Translations under genes and position numbers: made by a program
In this document: one piece after another, positions 61,922 to 64,000 of the stretch
How the letters are laid out: every line of letters begins with the position of its first letter
Position numbering within the stretch: the first letter of the stretch is position 1
The notes under the pieces: model-generated
Seen by the model: the letters and a program-made list of their open reading frames with translations, nothing else
Told to the model about the DNA's origin: nothing
Database searches by the model: none
From: UBA9620 sp965220695
GTDB taxonomy: Bacteria > Acidobacteriota > Vicinamibacteria > Vicinamibacterales > UBA8438
Length of the DNA: 64,000 nucleotides
Assembly (NCBI GenBank): GCA_965220695.1
Contig: OZ244838.1
Coordinates: forward strand, 4,340,001 to 4,404,000
Direction of reading: 5' to 3'

Positions 61922-63796
61922 TCACGCCAGTTGGTATTCCGGCGCGCTCAAGACCAGATACAGCACCGAACGCAGCGCCAGTTCGACCTGCGGTCCGGCC
62001 TCGGGCGGCAGCCGGTCGGCGCCAAGGTCCTCGCGCAGACGCTCGACGAGCACCGCACGCGCCTCCGGGGCCAGCGGCACCCGCACAAACCGCCGGATGA
62101 AATGGTCGACGACGTCGTCGACCGTCCACGCACCCGCCTCCCGCAGCAGGCGGGCGAGATCGAGATCGGCGGGATTGCGGGGCACAAGCTTGAGCCGCTC
62201 GTACGCCATGACGTACCCCATGTAGCCGCCATACCGCGTGTTGTAGTCTTCGTCCCGGTCAGCGAGCAGGCTCGATTCGGCGTCCCCTTCCTGGGTCGCC
62301 GCGGTGATGTTCATGCCCCGGTCGATCCGTTGACCGACCCGCGCATAGATTCCGGGCAACGCGCGATCCGGCGCCCAGAACCCGTCGGTGTCAGGCAACA
62401 ACACGTCACGAAACAGGTTGCCACGTTCGAGCAGCAGCGCCGGGGTGATCCAGGTGCGTCCACCGGCCCATCCGGCCACGTTCGGCGGATTGAACAAGGT
62501 CTGCCCGAGAGAGGCGGTCAGGCGGCCGAAGTCTGGAATCGTCGGCAGCCGGGTGAGCCCCAGCTTGCGATAGGTGGAGACGACCAGGTGCACCGGGCTC
62601 TTGACCTGGGTGGCGTAGGAGGCGGGGCTGTAGAAGTCTCTCGACAAGAACATCCGGCGCAACAGCGGCCGCAGTTCATACCCACCGCGCCGCAAGGTCG
62701 CCGCGTGCTCGGACAGGGTCGCGGCGTCGATCTCTTCGCGGACGAAGAACCGGTACAGCTTCGCCGTGATGAACTCGGCGGTCACCGGCTCGGCAAGAAT
62801 GATGTCGATGATGTCGTCGCCGTTGAACGCCCCGGTGCGCCCGAGGAACGTCTTCTCGCCGTCATCGTGGGTCGCGGCGTCGAACCGGAACTCGAGCACA
62901 TCGTTGGTCCACCCGGTAAACGCCCGCGACGCCTCGCGAATGTCCTGCTCGGTGTAGTTGCCCACGCCCATCGTGAACAGCTCGAGCAGCTCACGGCCGA
63001 AGTTCTCGTTCGGATGCCCCTTCCGGTTCTCGCCGTTGTCCAGATACACGAGCATCGCCGGGTCGGTCAGAATCCCGACCAGCAGGTCGCGAAAGCTGCC
63101 CGCGGCGTTGGCGCGCAGCATTTCGTTCTGCTGCCACATCATCCGCGTGTCACGGACCTTCGTGTTGCCGGTCGCGAAATGTCCGTGCCAGAACAGCGTC
63201 AGTTTCTCTTCGAGCGGCCGGCGGGTCACGAGCATCCGCTCGCCAAACCAGAGCGCCAGCCGCTGGGTCTCGATGGCATTCGAGCGCAGCCCGTAGAAGA
63301 ACTTGTTGACCACCGGCTGCAGGCGCCGCGACTCTCCGGCGGGCAGAACGGCCACCCCCATCGAGGACCCCGTTTCACGTGCGATGCGAACCGCCTCGGC
63401 ACGACTCTTGGGGAACGGGTCCATGCCGGGGTCCCAAATTGGCGAGGCATCGAAGGCCGGCGTCTCGGAATTGTCGATGCGGGTGAAATTGACGAGCTCG
63501 TCGACCGCCGCCTCGGGGGTCATCGCCGCCAGCCGCTCGATCTCGGCGGGCGTGCCGCCGAACCCGGCGCGTTCCAGCAGGTGGGCCGCCTTGTCGTAGT
63601 CCCAGTCGGACGCACCGATGGGAGTCAGGTCGTCGACCCAACGCGCGGGCCCGGCGCCGGCCGCAATCACGGCCGCGGTCGCGACGGCGGCGAGGACCGC
63701 GCCGCCGAGCAGCCATGACAACGGTCTGAACGCCGCCTGACACCAGCAGACCGAATCAGGCGCGCCCGGATCGAAGACACTGCGGGTGGAGTTCAT
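61922..63796 (-). CDS. DUF1800 protein
   Basis: Protein of 624 residues with an N-terminal hydrophobic segment (LSWLLGGAVLAAVATAAVIAAG) serving as signal or anchor. The DUF1800 features are DYDKAAHLLERAGFGGTPAEIERLA, LFWHGHFATGNTKVRDTRMMWQQNEMLRANA, NENFGRELLELFTMGVGNYTEQDIREASRAFTGW and FNPPNVAGWAGGRTWI. It is the typical partner of DUF1501 proteins and shares its operon. It is probably secreted or membrane-attached; no function is established. Confidence 0.9.
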   Translation of the reverse strand: MNSTRSVFDPGAPDSVCWCQAAFRPLSWLLGGAVLAAVATAAVIAAGAGPARWVDDLTPIGASDWDYDKAAHLLERAGFGGTPAEIERLAAMTPEAAVDELVNFTRIDNSETPAFDASPIWDPGMDPFPKSRAEAVRIARETGSSMGVAVLPAGESRRLQPVVNKFFYGLRSNAIETQRLALWFGERMLVTRRPLEEKLTLFWHGHFATGNTKVRDTRMMWQQNEMLRANAAGSFRDLLVGILTDPAMLVYLDNGENRKGHPNENFGRELLELFTMGVGNYTEQDIREASRAFTGWTNDVLEFRFDAATHDDGEKTFLGRTGAFNGDDIIDIILAEPVTAEFITAKLYRFFVREEIDAATLSEHAATLRRGGYELRPLLRRMFLSRDFYSPASYATQVKSPVHLVVSTYRKLGLTRLPTIPDFGRLTASLGQTLFNPPNVAGWAGGRTWITPALLLERGNLFRDVLLPDTDGFWAPDRALPGIYARVGQRIDRGMNITAATQEGDAESSLLADRDEDYNTRYGGYMGYVMAYERLKLVPRNPADLDLARLLREAGAWTVDDVVDHFIRRFVRVPLAPEARAVLVERLREDLGADRLPPEAGPQVELALRSVLYLVLSAPEYQLA

Positions 63797-63862
63797 CGCC
63801 GACCTCCGGTTCGGAACCGAGAACGAGACAGGCGCCTATCATATCAGGCCGTGCCAGACATC

Positions 63863-63880
63863 CCGCGGCCTTCGCCGCGG
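63863..63880 (-). terminator. GC hairpin after the last gene fragment
   Basis: CCGCGGC-CTTC-GCCGCGG is a perfect 7-bp stem between the partial gene at the window end and the DUF1800 start. It may terminate the partial gene's transcript. Confidence 0.5.
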
Positions 63881-63897
63881 CGGGCACCGATGGCGTG

Positions 63898-64000
63898 TCA
63901 GCGCACCTCCGGCGCCGGCGTCACCGGTACGGACACGGCTGCGGCGCCGTCTACCTGAAAGAAATCTCGAATGATCGCCCGCAGCGCATCGATTGAACCG
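63898..64000 (-). CDS. 3' end of an unidentified gene (cut by window)
   Basis: An open minus-strand frame of 33 codons ends at TGA 63898-63900 with GSIDALRAIIRDFFQVDG..., which looks like real protein. It is too short to identify. Confidence 0.45.
   Translation of the reverse strand, partial: GSIDALRAIIRDFFQVDGAAAVSVPVTPAPEVR

Overview
The window is high-GC bacterial chromosome with densely packed genes on both strands. The gene content suggests an Acidobacteriota-like organism, perhaps of the Vicinamibacteria type. Pointers are a DUF1501/DUF1800 pair, quinoprotein dehydrogenases next to secreted proteins of an uncharacterised family, a UPF0182 giant membrane protein, several secreted metalloproteases and MacB-type exporters. 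This placement is inferred from gene content only; there is no rRNA or phylogenetic marker here, and I see no tRNA genes, CRISPR arrays, IS elements or prophage.

Layout. 0-5 kb: DsbA-like protein (cut by the window edge), a glycolate/lactate oxidase-type flavoprotein, a small membrane protein, an acyl-CoA ligase and a VOC protein. 5-12 kb: an M4 protease, an outer-membrane barrel whose start region is triplicated, and a giant fusion of a metzincin and an M4 protease. 12-16 kb: a FitA/FitB-like toxin-antitoxin pair, a hypothetical protein, a frameshifted copper ATPase and a DUF481 protein. 16-19.3 kb: a minus-strand operon of zinc-ribbon protein, a two-domain glutaredoxin-like protein with an in-frame TGA at a catalytic cysteine, and an M61 protease. 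19.4-24.4 kb: HlyD-ABC-permease-permease exporter and DUF983. 24.4-30 kb: glycosyltransferase, second toxin-antitoxin pair, acetyltransferase, quinoprotein dehydrogenase and AhpE-like peroxiredoxin. 30-38 kb: UPF0182, amidohydrolase lipoprotein, second quinoprotein and two paralogous secreted proteins. 38-48 kb: beta-hydroxyacid dehydrogenase, DinB, MBL hydrolase, ClpS-ClpA, ACT protein, aminotransferase and M1 peptidase. 48-55.7 kb: DsbD-like reductase, lipoprotein, lipid kinase, GAF membrane protein, PDZ protein, FabZ-like dehydratase and a PCYCGC-motif protein that also carries an in-frame TGA at a CxxC cysteine. 55.8-60.6 kb: signalling island with hybrid histidine kinase, sigma-28-type factor behind a sigma-54 promoter, a tiny phospho-acceptor-like protein, an excisionase-type HTH protein and an NtrC-type activator. 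60.6-64 kb: DUF1501 and DUF1800, then the 3' end of another gene.

The most exciting observation is a pair of probable unreported selenoproteins. In two unrelated genes a TGA replaces the first cysteine of a CxxC motif. The reading frame continues with clear family homology to a natural stop, and a SECIS-like hairpin sits about 17-21 nt downstream. One of them, read through, overlaps the next gene's start codon as ATGA, as expected of a functional operon. With DsbA, DsbD and AhpE homologues also present, the window is rich in thiol/selenol redox functions.

Other notable features are a dispersed hairpin repeat often fused to TAG stop codons, the dual-protease fusion, the tandemly repeated translation-start regions, and a sigma-54 to sigma-28 regulatory cascade.
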